In this document: one piece after another, positions 26,214 through 38,881 of the stretch | Numbering within the stretch: the stretch's first letter is position 1 | Layout: each line of letters starts with the position of its first letter | Assembly (NCBI GenBank): GCA_029817715.1 | Contig: JARUPY010000577.1 | Coordinates: 1 to 64,000, forward strand | Reading direction: 5' to 3' | Length of the DNA stretch: 64,000 bases | Origin: Melastoma dodecandrum | Taxonomy: Eukaryota > Streptophyta > Magnoliopsida > Myrtales > Melastomataceae | Position numbers and translations under genes: made by a program | Notes under the pieces: model-generated | Seen by the model: only the letters and a program-made list of their open reading frames with translations | Database searches by the model: none | Told to the model about the DNA's origin: nothing

Positions 26214-27440
26214 AAATCTCATCGTTCACCTTACTCTCTCTCCATCATTGGAATGCTTTGCGTGCCAGACGGGTTTACTTATATATATTATCTATATCGT
26301 CAATGTTTGAAAGGCTTAGGAGCTGTCTTATAAAAAGCGGGTGCCTTGGTGTTTTTCTCCATCCCTTCTCACCCGAAACACTTGCTAGTTAGTGGGTGAT
26401 GTTAGGCGAGCCGGGTTGAGCTGCGTTGGGTTTGTTTTGTGCCTTTAGCCGAGGGGCAGGTGATGTGCTTATGCTTCGGTGGTAGTGTTCATTCTTATCA
26501 CGCCGGTGGTGGGTCTGCCCCACTGACACCCTTTCTTCTGTATTTATCAAATCTCAGTTACATATAATATTTGTTGCCTTCTTTTGGAGGAAAACTTGGT
26601 CTCAACCCTTTAATCTTAATTCGATGGCCTGGTTGAAGTAATTAGTTAATGTGCAATCCCTTAGATATGCATGTGTTATAGAAATAGTTATGTGGACGTT
26701 TAGTAAATGACCTTGATGGGAATGGGGTAATGAATTGAAACCAGAATTTGAACACAGCACCTGCCCATAATCAGGAGATGGGTTCAGAGTCAGAGTTTAA
26801 ATGAGTCCCTATCTTTTACACCAAACTCCATTCCCATGCACAAATATCAGCCAAAACAAAGTTGGTCTGAAAGATAAAATTCTCTTAATTGATCGGTTGC
26901 ATTTTTAATTGATCTTGTTTCATTATAAAATACAACCACACTAGAGGTGATATGAGCAAATAATTTGTAAAATAAGATTAATAATAAATTTTCGTACTTG
27001 TTAAATATTTGGGGCAAGTTTAAAATTTATGAAATATCTTTACCAATTTTATGTTTTCTGTTATGAAAAAGCCAATTGTAAGGTTCATCAAAAATAAATA
27101 TCGGAACCACAAAAAATACGATTTTGTTTCCCTTCATTTTATGTTGTTAAGACTGTAGGACACGTTAAACAATGATTGAATTGGGTCGAGATATGTGAGG
27201 ACCAATAACAAGAAACCCAGTTTAGGTCGTGTCTAATGAACCTGGACAACTCCCCATCCACATTCATTTCTTCTTACAGCATATCTTCATATCATAGGAA
27301 ACAACTTCTGAACACATCCACATTGTCTGAAACCACCTTTCAACCCTACCTCTTTCCCCTCTGACCTCCTCCTTACCCATCATCATCATCATCATCATCT
27401 TCTTCTTCTTCTTCCTCCTCCTCCTCCTCTGGGAGAGGCT
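26214..27440. other. Intergenic, 3' and 5' flanks
   Basis: No coding region is visible. It holds the presumed 3' UTR of the Alba gene and the 5' region of the TPR gene, including a CAT/CTT/CTC trinucleotide tract at about 27379-27430 that probably lies in the 5' UTR. Confidence 0.5.
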
Positions 27441-28917
27441 ATGAAGACGGGGGATGGGGAGAGGAGCTGGAGGGATAGGGATGACTTCCATGTCCTCCAC
27501 AAAGTCCCCTCCGGCGACACTCCTTATGTTTGCGCCAAGCATGCTCAGGTAAAAATAAAAAGCTGAACATGACGTTTGATGCTTCTTCTGATGCTGATGA
27601 TGATTCATTCCCATCAGCATATTTTATAGTGGAGTAGCGAGTGATCTTTCAAAATTTTATTCTGTAAACTTATTCAGGGTTTGATTCATCACGCATGGAC
27701 TTTAATCTCTCCATGATATATTATATACTCTTATAAAGCGTAATATTTAGTCTAAATATTGATTAGCCCAAACTTTATGTTCATTCGATGGGGACAACAG
27801 TTGGTGGAGAAGGATCCGGAGGCAGCGATAGTGTGGTTCTGGAAGGCGATAAACGCGGGGGATAGGGTGGACAGCGCGTTGAAGGACATGGCGGTGGTGA
27901 TGAAGCAGGTGGATAGGACCGAGGAGGCCATCGAAGCCGTCAAGTCTTTCCGTGGCCGTTGCTCCAAGCACTCCCAGGAGTCCCTCGACAACGTCCTCAT
28001 CGATCTGTACAAGGTACGTGATGAGGTTCTCGTAGGCAAAAAGAGCTTGGTGAAGTATGCTGAAGAAGTTAACTGGGGTTGTGTCTCCTCTTTTCTCAAC
28101 AGAAATGTGGGAAAGTAGATGAGCAAATAGAGTTGCTGAAGAGGAAGCTGAGGATGATATACCAAGGCGAGATCTTCAATGGGAGACCAACCAAGACTGC
28201 TAGATCTCACGGCAAGAAGTTCCAGGTCTCCGTCAAGCAAGAGACCTCCAGATTATTAGTGAGTATCCCCCCCGTAAGCCACATAAGTGCAAAGCATGCT
28301 TCATCCAACAATTTTTTTATTTTTTATTTTTGTTAGAAGAAGTTTTCAAAATTTGTGATCAATCACGTTTGTTTTGTTGTTGAAGATTTGGGGATATAAA
28401 TTCTGGGTTTAAAAGTGATTCTATACCGAGTTAATGTTGATTAGCAACATGATGGTTTCTATATATATTGATTGGAGAACAGTGGTTTGATTTATCTATT
28501 ATTTTATGGTGTCAGGGGAATTTAGGGTGGGCCTATATGCATAAGTCCAACTTCATGGCCGCCGAGGTTGTCTACAAGAAGGCCCAGATGATCGACCCCG
28601 ACGCCAACAAGGCCTGCAATGTCGCCCTCTGCCTCATCAAGCAAGGCCGGCACGACGAGTCCCGATCCGTCCTCAATGACGTCCTCCAAGGACAGCTACC
28701 CGGGTCCGACGACCCCAAGCCAAGGAAACGTTGCGAGGAGCTCCTCCTGGAAATCAGGTCCCTGACATGGTCACCAGACGAGTACTCGGATACCTTCACT
28801 CACGGGATGGATGAAGATTTCTTCAGGGGGATCCAGAGGTTGTTAGACGAATGGGCTCCCCTGAGGTCGAAGAGGCTTCGCATCTTCGAGGAGATCTCGT
28901 CATTCCAAGATCAGTAG
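27441..28917 (+). CDS. SDI/MS5 (POLLENLESS3)-like TPR protein
   Basis: Members of this plant family include SULFUR DEFICIENCY-INDUCED 1/2, which repress glucosinolate synthesis under low sulfur, and MS5/POLLENLESS3 in meiosis. Four exons by eye: 27441-27548, 27801-28013, 28103-28258, 28516-28917 (292 residues). The N-terminal signature HKVPSGDTPYVCAKHAQ is followed by TPR helices (EAAIVWFWKAINAGDRVDSA, EEAIEAVKSFR, LDNVLIDLYKKCGK), the basic segment GRPTKTARSHGKKFQV, and TPR sequences LGNLGWAYMHKSNFMAAE and LCLIKQGRHDE-like. The C-terminus RLRIFEEISSFQDQ matches the conserved family end. Length favours the SDI/MS5-like group over longer MS5. All junctions are in phase. Confidence 0.93.
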
Positions 28918-29254
28918 ACTTGGTAACGGCAATACGCAATGACAACAACACAGACTGTAAATCTCGGCCTCACGGCCACTGCTCTTGTGTGATGATCGCA
29001 AAGCAAATGGTAGATTTGTGAAATGCTGGCGTGTGAAGAAGAATCAAGGAAATATATCTGAAGTAATATTATGATACCATAATCTCCCAATTATACCGTT
29101 CAAATTTCTATCAAGAATCCATTTCTTGGTCCTATACAAGAAATGAAGCTAATCTAAAGGACCGAGCTGGACAGACACATAGCAGGCAGGAAGAATTGTT
29201 TATGGTTGGCGGCACGATATCAGAGCAAATTGCAAGCAATTGAGTAACATAAGG

Positions 29255-31129
29255 TCATTTACCACAATTGAAGCCATGGCAGACCGACACAACTATTATC
29301 AGGATGAGGGCGATGATGATCCCCAGGACGATGAGCTTTATCTTCATGTTCTGCAGCCACATTTTCCTTCTGATCTTGGTTCCTTGCTGCCTGAAGTCCT
29401 GAGCCTGAAATGGAAATAAGTTAATGAGAAATACCCGACAATTTCTGTCGTTTTACTGATGACACAGGCGGTCGTTGCAGGCAAAACCGAATAAGAACAC
29501 AACACCCTCATTACTAATCGCCACTACCTGATGACCGAATAGGGAAACTTAACAGTCGAATGCTAGAAATCATGCACAAACAACTACTCCCTACATGAAG
29601 GTTGTAATCCCCATCACAAAGATTGTGCGGTGCTGTGCTCCAACAGGAAGACTGATCATGATCCAATGAGCAAGCTAGACTTAAGGATGTATTGTTTTGT
29701 TTGTGCATCTACTGATCTCCTGAAATCATTCGTCTAATATGATTAACCTAGAGTTCTTTCAATTCTAACTTTTTTCCATGGAACTAATGAGTTTTGAAGA
29801 TCCAAGCAAGAAAGTAGATTAAAAGTCCATTCTAGGTCAATAAAGCACGAAGTATGATTTCCAACCTGAGATCGGAGATTCTCTGTTTTATCCACTAGAA
29901 GCTCAATCTTCTCCCCACGGTCAAGGACCTGCGGATTATCAAGTAAAGAAGGGCAAATCATTTCTTCCAAAGGACAATTGTTATCCTTCCAATCCAAAGA
30001 TGCCGCAGAAACAAACAATCAAGTGGAAATAAGAAATTTGTAAACCTTCTCAATGTTCTCCATCATAACTCCCTTTACTTCTGATACTTGAGCTTTCACT
30101 TTTGCAAGTTTGCTGACCTCCTCTGAATTGTCCACACAATACTGCATCTGCTCTTTCAATTTCGGCCTACTCAGGTACAGATGTCTTATTCAGCATCCTA
30201 GGAGACGGAAAAAGTATTCAGAAAACACAAAAGTACACACCCAAACTCCTTGTTGAGGCCCTTAGCAACTACTGCAGCAGCTTTTCCACCACCGTACTTC
30301 TTACTAAATTCTTCCTTAATTCGCTCCAGGAAGGCCATGGGAATTTGACGGCCGACTGATTCCACCGCAACAACACAATATGCTGCAGATCCACAACAAA
30401 AGCCTCATCTAATCTAACATAGAGACATTAAAAATACATTCTACTTCCTTACACTGGAGTAAATATTTCATTTGCTAAAAAATAATTTTGTACCTCCCTC
30501 CGAATCCCTTCAAATTTAAGAAAACGTTAGGATATGTAGAAAATCTCGCCAAATCCACCAAGTATCCACCACAGCCCTCATCACTGACGATGATAAGAAC
30601 TGAATTCTGAACAATCACTGGCACATCTTATTGACAACCGGTTTGCATAATTTCAACGACTGAGAAGAAGAAATCCACCAATTGACACCAAAGCAAATGG
30701 TAACAATCCTCAGATTAGCCATTCTTTTCATGGGCAATGAGTCTCACTCGATGGTGGAGCCGCCGGTTCCAGTATAGTCACGCTTCCAAAGACACTACAG
30801 ATGACGAAATTCCACCGTGATCCGAACAAATGAACAATACACAGAAACACGACGAAACCCTAACAGAAGACCGGCACGAATCCAGAATTCGCAGAAGAAC
30901 AAAACCATCGACAATCCACGAATCGCAACCACTCACTGTATCCATCGTCGACGAGGTAATTGAAGGTGTGGCCATCGCAGTTGTAGGTAAACTTGTTATT
31001 GGTGGTAGGGAGCTTCTGGAGGCACTGAGAGGCGATCCCGGTGAAGTTGCCGGAGAACTCGGTGTACTCGGCGAGGACGACGGTGTTGCCTCTCGCCACG
31101 AAGCTGTAGATAAGCGACTGCTGCCCCAT
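29255..31129 (-). CDS. VAMP72-family R-SNARE (VAMP721/722-like)
   Basis: A vesicle-associated longin-type R-SNARE that pairs with plasma-membrane syntaxins in secretion and cytokinesis. Five exons on the minus strand by eye: 31129-30937, 30382-30241, 30166-30046, 29928-29866, 29404-29255, giving 222 residues, the usual size. The longin domain begins [18 protein letters not shown] and includes [16 protein letters not shown]. The SNARE motif spans about residues 130-185, with the central layer Arg in [20 protein letters not shown]-terminal anchor follows the basic RRKMW segment ([20 protein letters not shown]), ending FNCGK. All five exons are in phase with no disabling change. Which VAMP72 paralog it is cannot be told by eye. 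Confidence 0.94.
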
Positions 31130-31388
31130 CGCCGCGGCGCCGGTGGTGGTCGGTGGTTCAAAACCTATTCAACCGGTGGAGTTGGCGTAGGGTCTACGGA
31201 AAGGAGTCTGGAGAGGAGAAAAAGAAGAAAGAGCACCGCGTGTTTGCTTTATGTTGAAATGCTGACGACGACCGCCCAACTTTGAATTTTATCTGGGGCT
31301 CCATTTTTCCTTCAATTACGGTTTTGCCACCTCTATTTATCTTAAATAACAAAAGAAAAAAAAAAAGAATTTCATGTCGTAGAAGGGG

Positions 31389-33502
31389 TCATGCGATCCC
31401 GGGCTCCGGCGGATCTGCATTCTCCTCGACGGCGCCGTCATCCACAGCGCACCTGTTCTTCACATAATAAACTTTGAACTCGTAGTCATCGTCGTCGTTG
31501 TTTTCGTCGTTACCGCTAGCAACGTCCATCAGCATGGATTTTGGGTACGACTTTGTTCTCCTTCTCTTCTTCTCGGCTTGGTTGAGACTGCCTTCCGTCA
31601 CGTACAACTTCTCGTTTGGCTGCCTGGATAGACTACGCCCCTTTTCGCGCCAATATCCTCTTTGACAGTGCCCAATTGACTCGTCATTCCCCTCAACACT
31701 GTCTCCCTTGTTCGATGATTCCTGCAGTGCATCTTCCTTATTTTCTAAACATACCTCGGCCATATTCTCGTCAAAGCTGACCAGGCGACTCCGTGGAAAC
31801 CTCCGCCAGATCAAAGTCGTTGACAAATTTCAGGCTGGCAATGAATGTTGATTCAGCAATGTAAACTTCATCGATGTTGAACTCCTTTTCATATCGTTAA
31901 CGATCTTGGCTTCTGATAATGCTGATTGTTAGCTTTCCAGGGGCTTCATATGGTATACGTTATCTTGCCTACAGAATACATCCAGTGAGAAATCGATCAT
32001 TCCTACAGAATCATACTTCACGTTTGCGTAGAATCTGGAAAGGGATTAAAAGTGGTCGAAAGGGCAAGGTTACTAGAGGATACCCTCATTCCATTTGTGT
32101 AGAACTATTCTTGCGGCAGTATGGACATTCATGATGCCACCCTTCTTTAGCCTCCCACGTACAGTTGCCACCTTCTGTAGAGAGTAATCAACTGCCTCAA
32201 AACTCGGGACCTTGTATATATTCACCAGAATTCTGCCGGGTAAAGTTTCAGAATCTCCTTCACTGCATATTACAAGTCAACATTATAGAGGCGATGAAGG
32301 ATGTATTAATCATAACGCATGCCACTTTCCTCGTTTCGTCGTGGATGGACGATTTATGCCGCATGAAATCTCTAGTAAGCAGAATGAATTGTGATCTCTA
32401 GTAAGCAGAATGAATTGTGCAAACAACAGATGTTTACCTGGACAATTTTTCGATTCGCTTGCAGTTTCTAGCTATGGCAGCATCATTCTCTGAAGACTTC
32501 AGCATCACAACCCCATGGCAATCTAACAATTTAACATTCTCGTCTAACTGAACTTCTTGCATTATGCTGGTTAATCCAGGAGTTTCTCCAACATTAACAA
32601 CATGACATCGTTTGAAGCTGTTGATTAGGCTGCTCTTTCCAACATTGGGCAGGCCAATAACGCCCACAGTGATTTACTTCTTAATCTGGCAACCATAATG
32701 AAGCAAAATCGATGACCGTACCAGGCACAAGCAGGGAAAAAGAATATCAGAAGCTTCCCAAATGAAGTACCTCGTGACTCCTTGAGTAATTCTTTAGCAA
32801 CTTAATAAGAGTTTCTGCACCAAGACAATCGCTTGTCTGCTGCTTGGTTTTGCTCCTTTCGAACACTTCCGGCCTAAATTTGACCTCCTCCTGGGTGCTA
32901 CACTTAAATGCAACTGAAGGGTAATTCTTACCTAAGATACTTTAGCCACTTCTCCACAGCTTCCTTTGAAACAAGATCTAGGAGAAAGGGGTGGAAAACA
33001 TTTACATTATGGAAAAGATTTCTTTATGCCGGTCAGTACAAAACAAACGTGCCAGGAAAAGTTCTCTCGCAGTCCATGCTTAAATGCCAGGACACTTGCA
33101 TTAGAGCTATTGGTACTACAATGAACCGCCAAAAGAATGAAAGAAGAATAATTGGTAAACAGCCAATCATTTATCAAGAGAAACTAATGATACCACGAAG
33201 ATTAAACCCAGGAAGACATCTCCTTACCAATTCATGCATATATTACTTTGAAGCAGAAAAAACATCAAAAGTATAACCAAAGCAACCCTATGAAATCAGA
33301 GAAGAAGCGAATGCAGCACCAATTTTGTTCAAAAGCAACACCAGATGCTAGTCTGGGCCTGATCTAAGCACTATATTTTCCATGCCCACACATCGGGTGC
33401 CAAGCGGATCACGAGCATTAAGAACCTCCAGAATCACATCAGATATCTCATTGACTCTCACCAAGTCCTTGTAGAAGAATGCTCTGTCAGAGCTATCTAT
33501 TT
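31389..33502 (-). pseudogene. Nucleostemin-like GTPase (NSN1/GNL3) pseudogene
   Basis: Intact NSN1 is a nucleolar circularly permuted GTPase needed for ribosome assembly. On the minus strand the relic retains, in order: SDRAFFYKDLVRVNEISDVILEVLNARDPLGTRC cut into parts (33350-33502), LDLVSKEAVEKWLKYLR (about 32960), QTSDCLGAETLIKLLKNYSR (about 32800), G1 GLPNVGKSSLINS (about 32650), VNVGETPGLT, a G3 region reading DCHGVVMLK instead of DCPG (about 32520), VATVRGRLKKGG (about 32150), EFNIDEVYIAESTF (about 31860) and an acidic C-terminus (31389-31826). Stops and frameshifts occur, for example a stop directly after KYLR and another after the AARIVLHKWNEG stretch. Introns persist, so it arose from genomic DNA, not cDNA. 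It lies downstream of nothing obvious and directly upstream of the VAMP gene on the same strand. Confidence 0.85.
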
Positions 33503-36500
33503 CAAACAATTAATATGGAATGGTAGCGTCCTTTAGTACTGTCAAGTAAATAATTCCTAACCCGAGAGCATTCTACCAAACAAGTGTGCACCAATTCACC
33601 TCGGATTTTAGCTGTCATCCCCACATCGGTGCCCTTCTTCTCCTCAACCATGGCGGATGGTTCCTCATTCTCCAACAACCCTCTTGCTCTTGCTCTCTGC
33701 CAAAACCCCACAAAACCCATATCAAGTCAATCATTGTCGCGACCAAAACCCTACAAAACCAGACAACCTCGGACTCACTCTTGCTCTTCTTCACATATTG
33801 CCGGTGGTGCGGTTGACCAAGTTCGTCAGGGTCTTTTTAGAAGGTGGTCAGGTGACGGGCTTCGAATTTGATTGGTAGGGTTTCATGTTTTAGTCCTCCG
33901 ACTATCCATAACTACTGAACCGGTCCTCAAATTTGTCGGAGAATCACAACTTCGTTGTTTCTAGATTCAATGACCTAATTATGGGCCTCCAAAGATTATG
34001 GAAATAAATGTATTCTGAGGCCGAATTTCGGGGCTACAAAATTTGGGTTCGAATCCCTTCCAACATATTACTACTGAAAACGGCATTGTTCACTTTTAAA
34101 AGAGAGAAAAAAAAAATGAAAGCTCTAGGAAGAGAAAACTCTTTAGGTTATTTTCAAACTTCTAGAATCTTAGTTAATTATGGACCCATGATTGAGTATT
34201 TATTCCAAGGTGAAGGATTACTCTTTATCTGACCCCGGAAATTCTCTCGCATTCTACCTCGAACCCTGTCTAGACGTGGCAAAGTCGAGATAAGGTTTTC
34301 TGTCTCGTTAATCACGAAATAATTATAATACAGAGCGGCGAATATAGCTTTTAACAATCTCCACGTTGAGATGACACGTAAGAGAAATGTTGACCTCACG
34401 CTCGATTCGATAAGATTTTCTTGGTAACCAACAATGACCATTTGAAAGGAGGTGCCAACCAACGTTAATGCAAAATCTGAAAAGAGGACAATAAATAAAT
34501 AAAAATAAAGGCAAATCAGGAAAAAGGGCACGACCCATCTATCTCACGCTTTATTAAAGGGTAGAGCAATTGTGGAATTCGATTTGATCTATATATATAT
34601 ATATTTTAAAAAAAAGAGGGACGTGTTTTATCAAACGTATAGCCAGCAAAAGCATGCGCCATGCAACAGCGGCCCCCGTATTGTTTATTTCAGTCCATCG
34701 CTAGGCTACGCTGCACACGCTACACGGGTTGGTCGTCGCTGCTGGGACTGTACCACGTTCCGGTTAATTGACAAAAAAGTTAGTAAAATACAGTTGAATA
34801 CTGCCGGTGTCCGAGCTAGCGTCGCTATTTTGGACCACTACACTCTCTCTTACGGGTGTCAATGTCGCGGTTCCTGACTAACGTGATATACTTCTTTCGA
34901 GCTACTATTACGTTTTATATTCGCGTTTTTTTGGTAAATTAATTACTTGGATTTCCGAGCGTGACATTAGTACTAGCAAATTTTACGAATTATAATCATA
35001 ATTCGGAAATTTCTTCTAAAATTAATGGGATCTTCTTAAAAACCTCCCCCCATTATTCACTTTCTTGAGTTGGGGGTAGTTAGCTGGCTGTCTAATCCAA
35101 CTTAAATCTCTTTTGGTTTCCACGATTTCAGGCTAATTTCTGGTCACCAACTTCATTTGACTTCACATATATTTCGTGAAATAAACAACATCACCACGTG
35201 TTCGTGTACCCGCGTAATAATAATTGAAAAAAAAGGGACAAATCTCCTGAATTCTCGCATCGAAATTGTCGTCGGAAGACGACGTATGTTATATCAGCAA
35301 CGTCCTTGGAATAAAGAATAGTCATTACTGTTAGCCCCCTGTCGTGGCCAGGCCACTACTACTGTCATATTAAATGGACGTCATCACAAAGACATTTCTT
35401 TTGCATGGGGGAGGGAGGGAGGGAGGGTTTCCTTTCGGCATTCTTTGGACACCGCCCAACTGGTAAAGAAGTCGACATATCATATCATATCATTGTAGCT
35501 CGTACGTACAACGAAGCTTTATTCAAATCGAAAGAACAAAGACGACGACGACACTGTCGGATCGGAATACGATGCTAAAGATAATGTTCAGGTTTAAGCC
35601 CTCTCTTCTTTCCTTTCTCCCAGGGAAAAGTTCAAAAAAATGCAATGCGTTCGTCTCACGCCCTCCGTCCACTAATTTTTTTTTTTTATTCCTTAATATT
35701 CTTGAATGTATAATGAACGCCTTTTGTTCACGTTTATCGAGTTTCTCTTCTAAACAAAAAAGAGTATCGTATGGAACAGAAAAGAGGATTATAATATGTT
35801 GAAATTTTTCTTTTCCTTAATTTTCATTGTGTCGTCCTTAAGAAATATATCGTTTTACGGGGTCATCCTAAAAAACAATTTCCCAATTGCTAAATTATCG
35901 TACTTAAGGACTGTGCTCCACCAACGAAGTAGGTCAATGTTTCCACTAACGAATTAGCTTCTCTACAATGAAATCGAATAATGAGGTAGTGATTTTATTA
36001 TGTTTCGATCATATTACACTATTTCAAGTGCGAGTTTAATTTGGCAAGAAGAAAATCGCTACTTCACCTAGCGATTTACTTCTTAAAAAAAATAGTTAGA
36101 TTTCTTTTTCTCATCCAATTGTTTTATTTGTTTCCTTTATTTTTACAAGAAGAAAGTCGCACTTAAATTCTTTTCCTTCCATTTCAAAAAAGAACAATAC
36201 TTAGATTTTTTCGATTTCGATCTCCTTTTCTTTAGCCAGAAGATTGTCGCTACTTCAAGTATGAGTTCTTTCGTCTTATAGGAACTCGCTATTTTAAGTA
36301 GTGATTTCATATGAACTTAATATGATTTTCATGAATTCGCTACTCAAATTAGCATCTTTGCTATAGTAAATAAGGAATTTCCAAACTCGTTGACTTATTT
36401 GGCCATATATTTTAAAACAACGGTAGTGACTTATAATTCTCGGTTTAACCGATCAAATCCGAATCGACTAATGGGAAAGAATAAACTAAATAGTGAAAAA

Positions 36501-37529
36501 AGAAGAGATGAAAAACTAGAAGCTGATGAAAAACGATAGAAAGTTTATTCCAAGGTTATATTTTTCTTTTCTAATATTAATTATAAGTGAGCCATTTACA
36601 CCACACCTGGATTAAAGTAAGAAGGAAAAGGACCTCGGCCATCTCCACTCAGCTCGGTGTTCTTACAAATGCCAAACGTCGATGTCGCTCAGGAAACGCG
36701 CCTTTGTAATAATATATTGCTTTTCTTAGGGCAGATTTTTGCCTAGATAAAGAAATGGGACCCGACCATTCTTTTGACCGGAGAGTTGCAGTTTCCTCCT
36801 CCAAACACCCTTTCTCTCAGACTGAAGTCGTGGGTCGGACATGAAAATGACAGAACAAATCGAAACGAAACAAAACAGCTCAGAGGGGGGGGGGGGTCGA
36901 AAATGTCAAGGGATCAAAGCCTCCTTTGTTTTATTGTTTGTTTGTTTTTTCTCCTTTCACCAATATGAGAAGCAATCTGATTCTCTTATCCCTGTGAAAG
37001 AGACCCGAATTAGCACCCATCAAAAGCAGCTAACCCAAAATAATTGCCCGTCTTCTTTTCTAGTAGGATCGACCCCGTGTTCAGACATGGGCAAGAAAAC
37101 AAACTATAGACACTTTCAAACTATTAGGGAATATGTACCTTGAATGGAAGGACTTTAAGTAAAGGGCTTTCCCTTAAGGGGTTGAACTTTCGAAATTATT
37201 AAGCAATAATATCGAAGTCGTCTCTCCAGTCGGAAGGAACAATCATTGATAGGGAGGGGGACATATTCGTAATTCCACCCCCATCCCCCCACATACTTGA
37301 AGAGAAAAGACATCACAAAGCTTACTTCTCAAAATGATAAATGTATGCATAAAGATTTCACTTCCCATAACTTCCTTCGTCCCCCCCCCCCTCTCTCTCT
37401 CAGTATCTCTGTCTATATCTCTCTTTGATTTGTAGAGTTGGAGCTGGTTCATGGATATTGATGTCCTGTGGGATATTGGGGGGGTTGTCGTTCCTAATCT
37501 TTTTCCATTTTCATTACCATTACTGTTGC
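33503..37529. other. Long intergenic region
   Basis: About 4 kb without a recognisable gene. It is AT-rich, with a TA run at about 34590, GGGA repeats at 35407-35426, a poly-G run at about 36888 and a poly-C/CT run at 37381-37400. A minus-strand frame at 33502-33720 may be an eroded 5' extension of the NSN1 relic, but I cannot show it. The last few hundred bases are presumably the promoter and 5' UTR of the CLE gene. Confidence 0.5.
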
Positions 37530-37841
37530 ATGGCGCCTCCTTCTCCATCCATCCCTACCCCGTCCTCGAAAACCCTCCACAGATCCTCCCCCCTCTCAGC
37601 CCTCCTCTCCATCTTTGTAGCACTCCTCCTCGTGCTCTTGATCCGGCCCACGCAGGGGGCTAGTCCGTCGCCTTTGGACGCGTCCCCGACCGGCACTAGC
37701 CGAAGGCTTCTTCCAGACTCTGTGGCAGCTTCTGCTTTTCGCCCCCAGTATGCCAAGACCCATCACCCGGCTTCGAGGTCGGAGTACGATGCCGGGGACC
37801 ACGAGGTGCCAAGCGGACCGAACCCGATTTCCAACAGGTAG
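37530..37841 (+). CDS. CLE peptide precursor with TDIF motif (CLE41/CLE44 type)
   Basis: Encodes a 103-residue secreted prepropeptide. The start at 37530 is chosen because it gives the usual family length and places a hydrophobic signal segment at residues about 20-38 (LSALLSIFVALLLVLLI). An in-frame ATG upstream at 37425 would give 138 residues. The last thirteen residues are HEVPSGPNPISN plus one Arg. The twelve-residue stretch is identical to TDIF, the peptide of CLE41/CLE44 that is perceived by the receptor kinase TDR/PXY in cambium to promote procambial division and suppress xylem differentiation. In the known peptide the two Pro residues at positions 4 and 7 are hydroxylated. The gene is intronless, as usual for this family. 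The extra terminal Arg would need trimming. Confidence 0.95.
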   Translation: MAPPSPSIPTPSSKTLHRSSPLSALLSIFVALLLVLLIRPTQGASPSPLDASPTGTSRRLLPDSVAASAFRPQYAKTHHPASRSEYDAGDHEVPSGPNPISNR

Positions 37842-38881
37842 ATCGTGACCCGGGCAGGGGGGGGGGGGGAGGGGTTGTTTGTTCTTTCGAGAGGTTTTCG
37901 GTGGGGTGATCGGGTGATTCTTAGTATATATATTATCCTATATCTTGGTGAGAGGAGGGTTCCAATGGCGTTGCCTTTGTATGTTTCTTTCTTTTTTTCC
38001 CCAAATAAAAAGATGTATAGCAAACGAATACAGTTGTTTTGTAATTTCTAAATGAGTGAGCCGTAACTACTAATATTTAAGAAATATGATAGTCTTTGTC
38101 ATGTTCGATATTTCCATGGTTTTCCCGAAACCAAGTTTAGGGGTGTGATGGTATAACTCGGGATCACGTTGTTTGAGAAGATATGCCACTTGAAGATCTC
38201 TTGCACATGTTCCTTTTTTGTTTTTTTCTTTATTTAACCTCTATCAACATTATTGAAGATTTCTATATTCCGACAACAATGTTTGAGGCTTTTAATGTAA
38301 GATTTTTGTAAAGTTGGGGTTTCGCAGATGGCCGAGAAGGGAGGGAATCTCTAAATTTATACTCAAAGCACTAAAACGTAGCTTTTGTCAGAAGTGCTTG
38401 TGTTTACCATATCTCACGTTCTCAACTATGCTAATACGCGCACGCTTCCTTTTCCGAGCGATATCATCGCGAGACATGGATTCGGAGTCGCTTGGTGTCG
38501 TTGATCGCGGCCGTTACGGTACGGGGAGGTGGTTCCGATGACTTTCGGGCCGATAACTAGTGATGTGGGAAATTACAGTGGTTAAATGAATGAAGACGGA
38601 TGGATTAATGCCAAAGATTTGAACGAGGGACGGAGGTGAGGGGTGGGGTTTGTCAAGAAAAGGGAAAGAGAGGGAACAAGAAAACATTTCACATCAACCG
38701 ATAAAGCTGTCTCCCAACACTAAAGTCATCATCATCCCACGATATTTTTATTAAACGATTTCATACATAGTGACACTTCCCAGCCTGTTGTTTTAAATAT
38801 GAAAATGAAGATAAAAACAACGACCTATATATTTCCCAATCATATGGGCTCATGATGCTGCTGTTGAATATTATTTTGCCC

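Noticed and set aside
33584..33878. Overlapping plus-strand frames of 73-95 codons
   Set aside because: They have no domain and lie next to the NSN1 relic; composition is Ser/Pro-rich low complexity.
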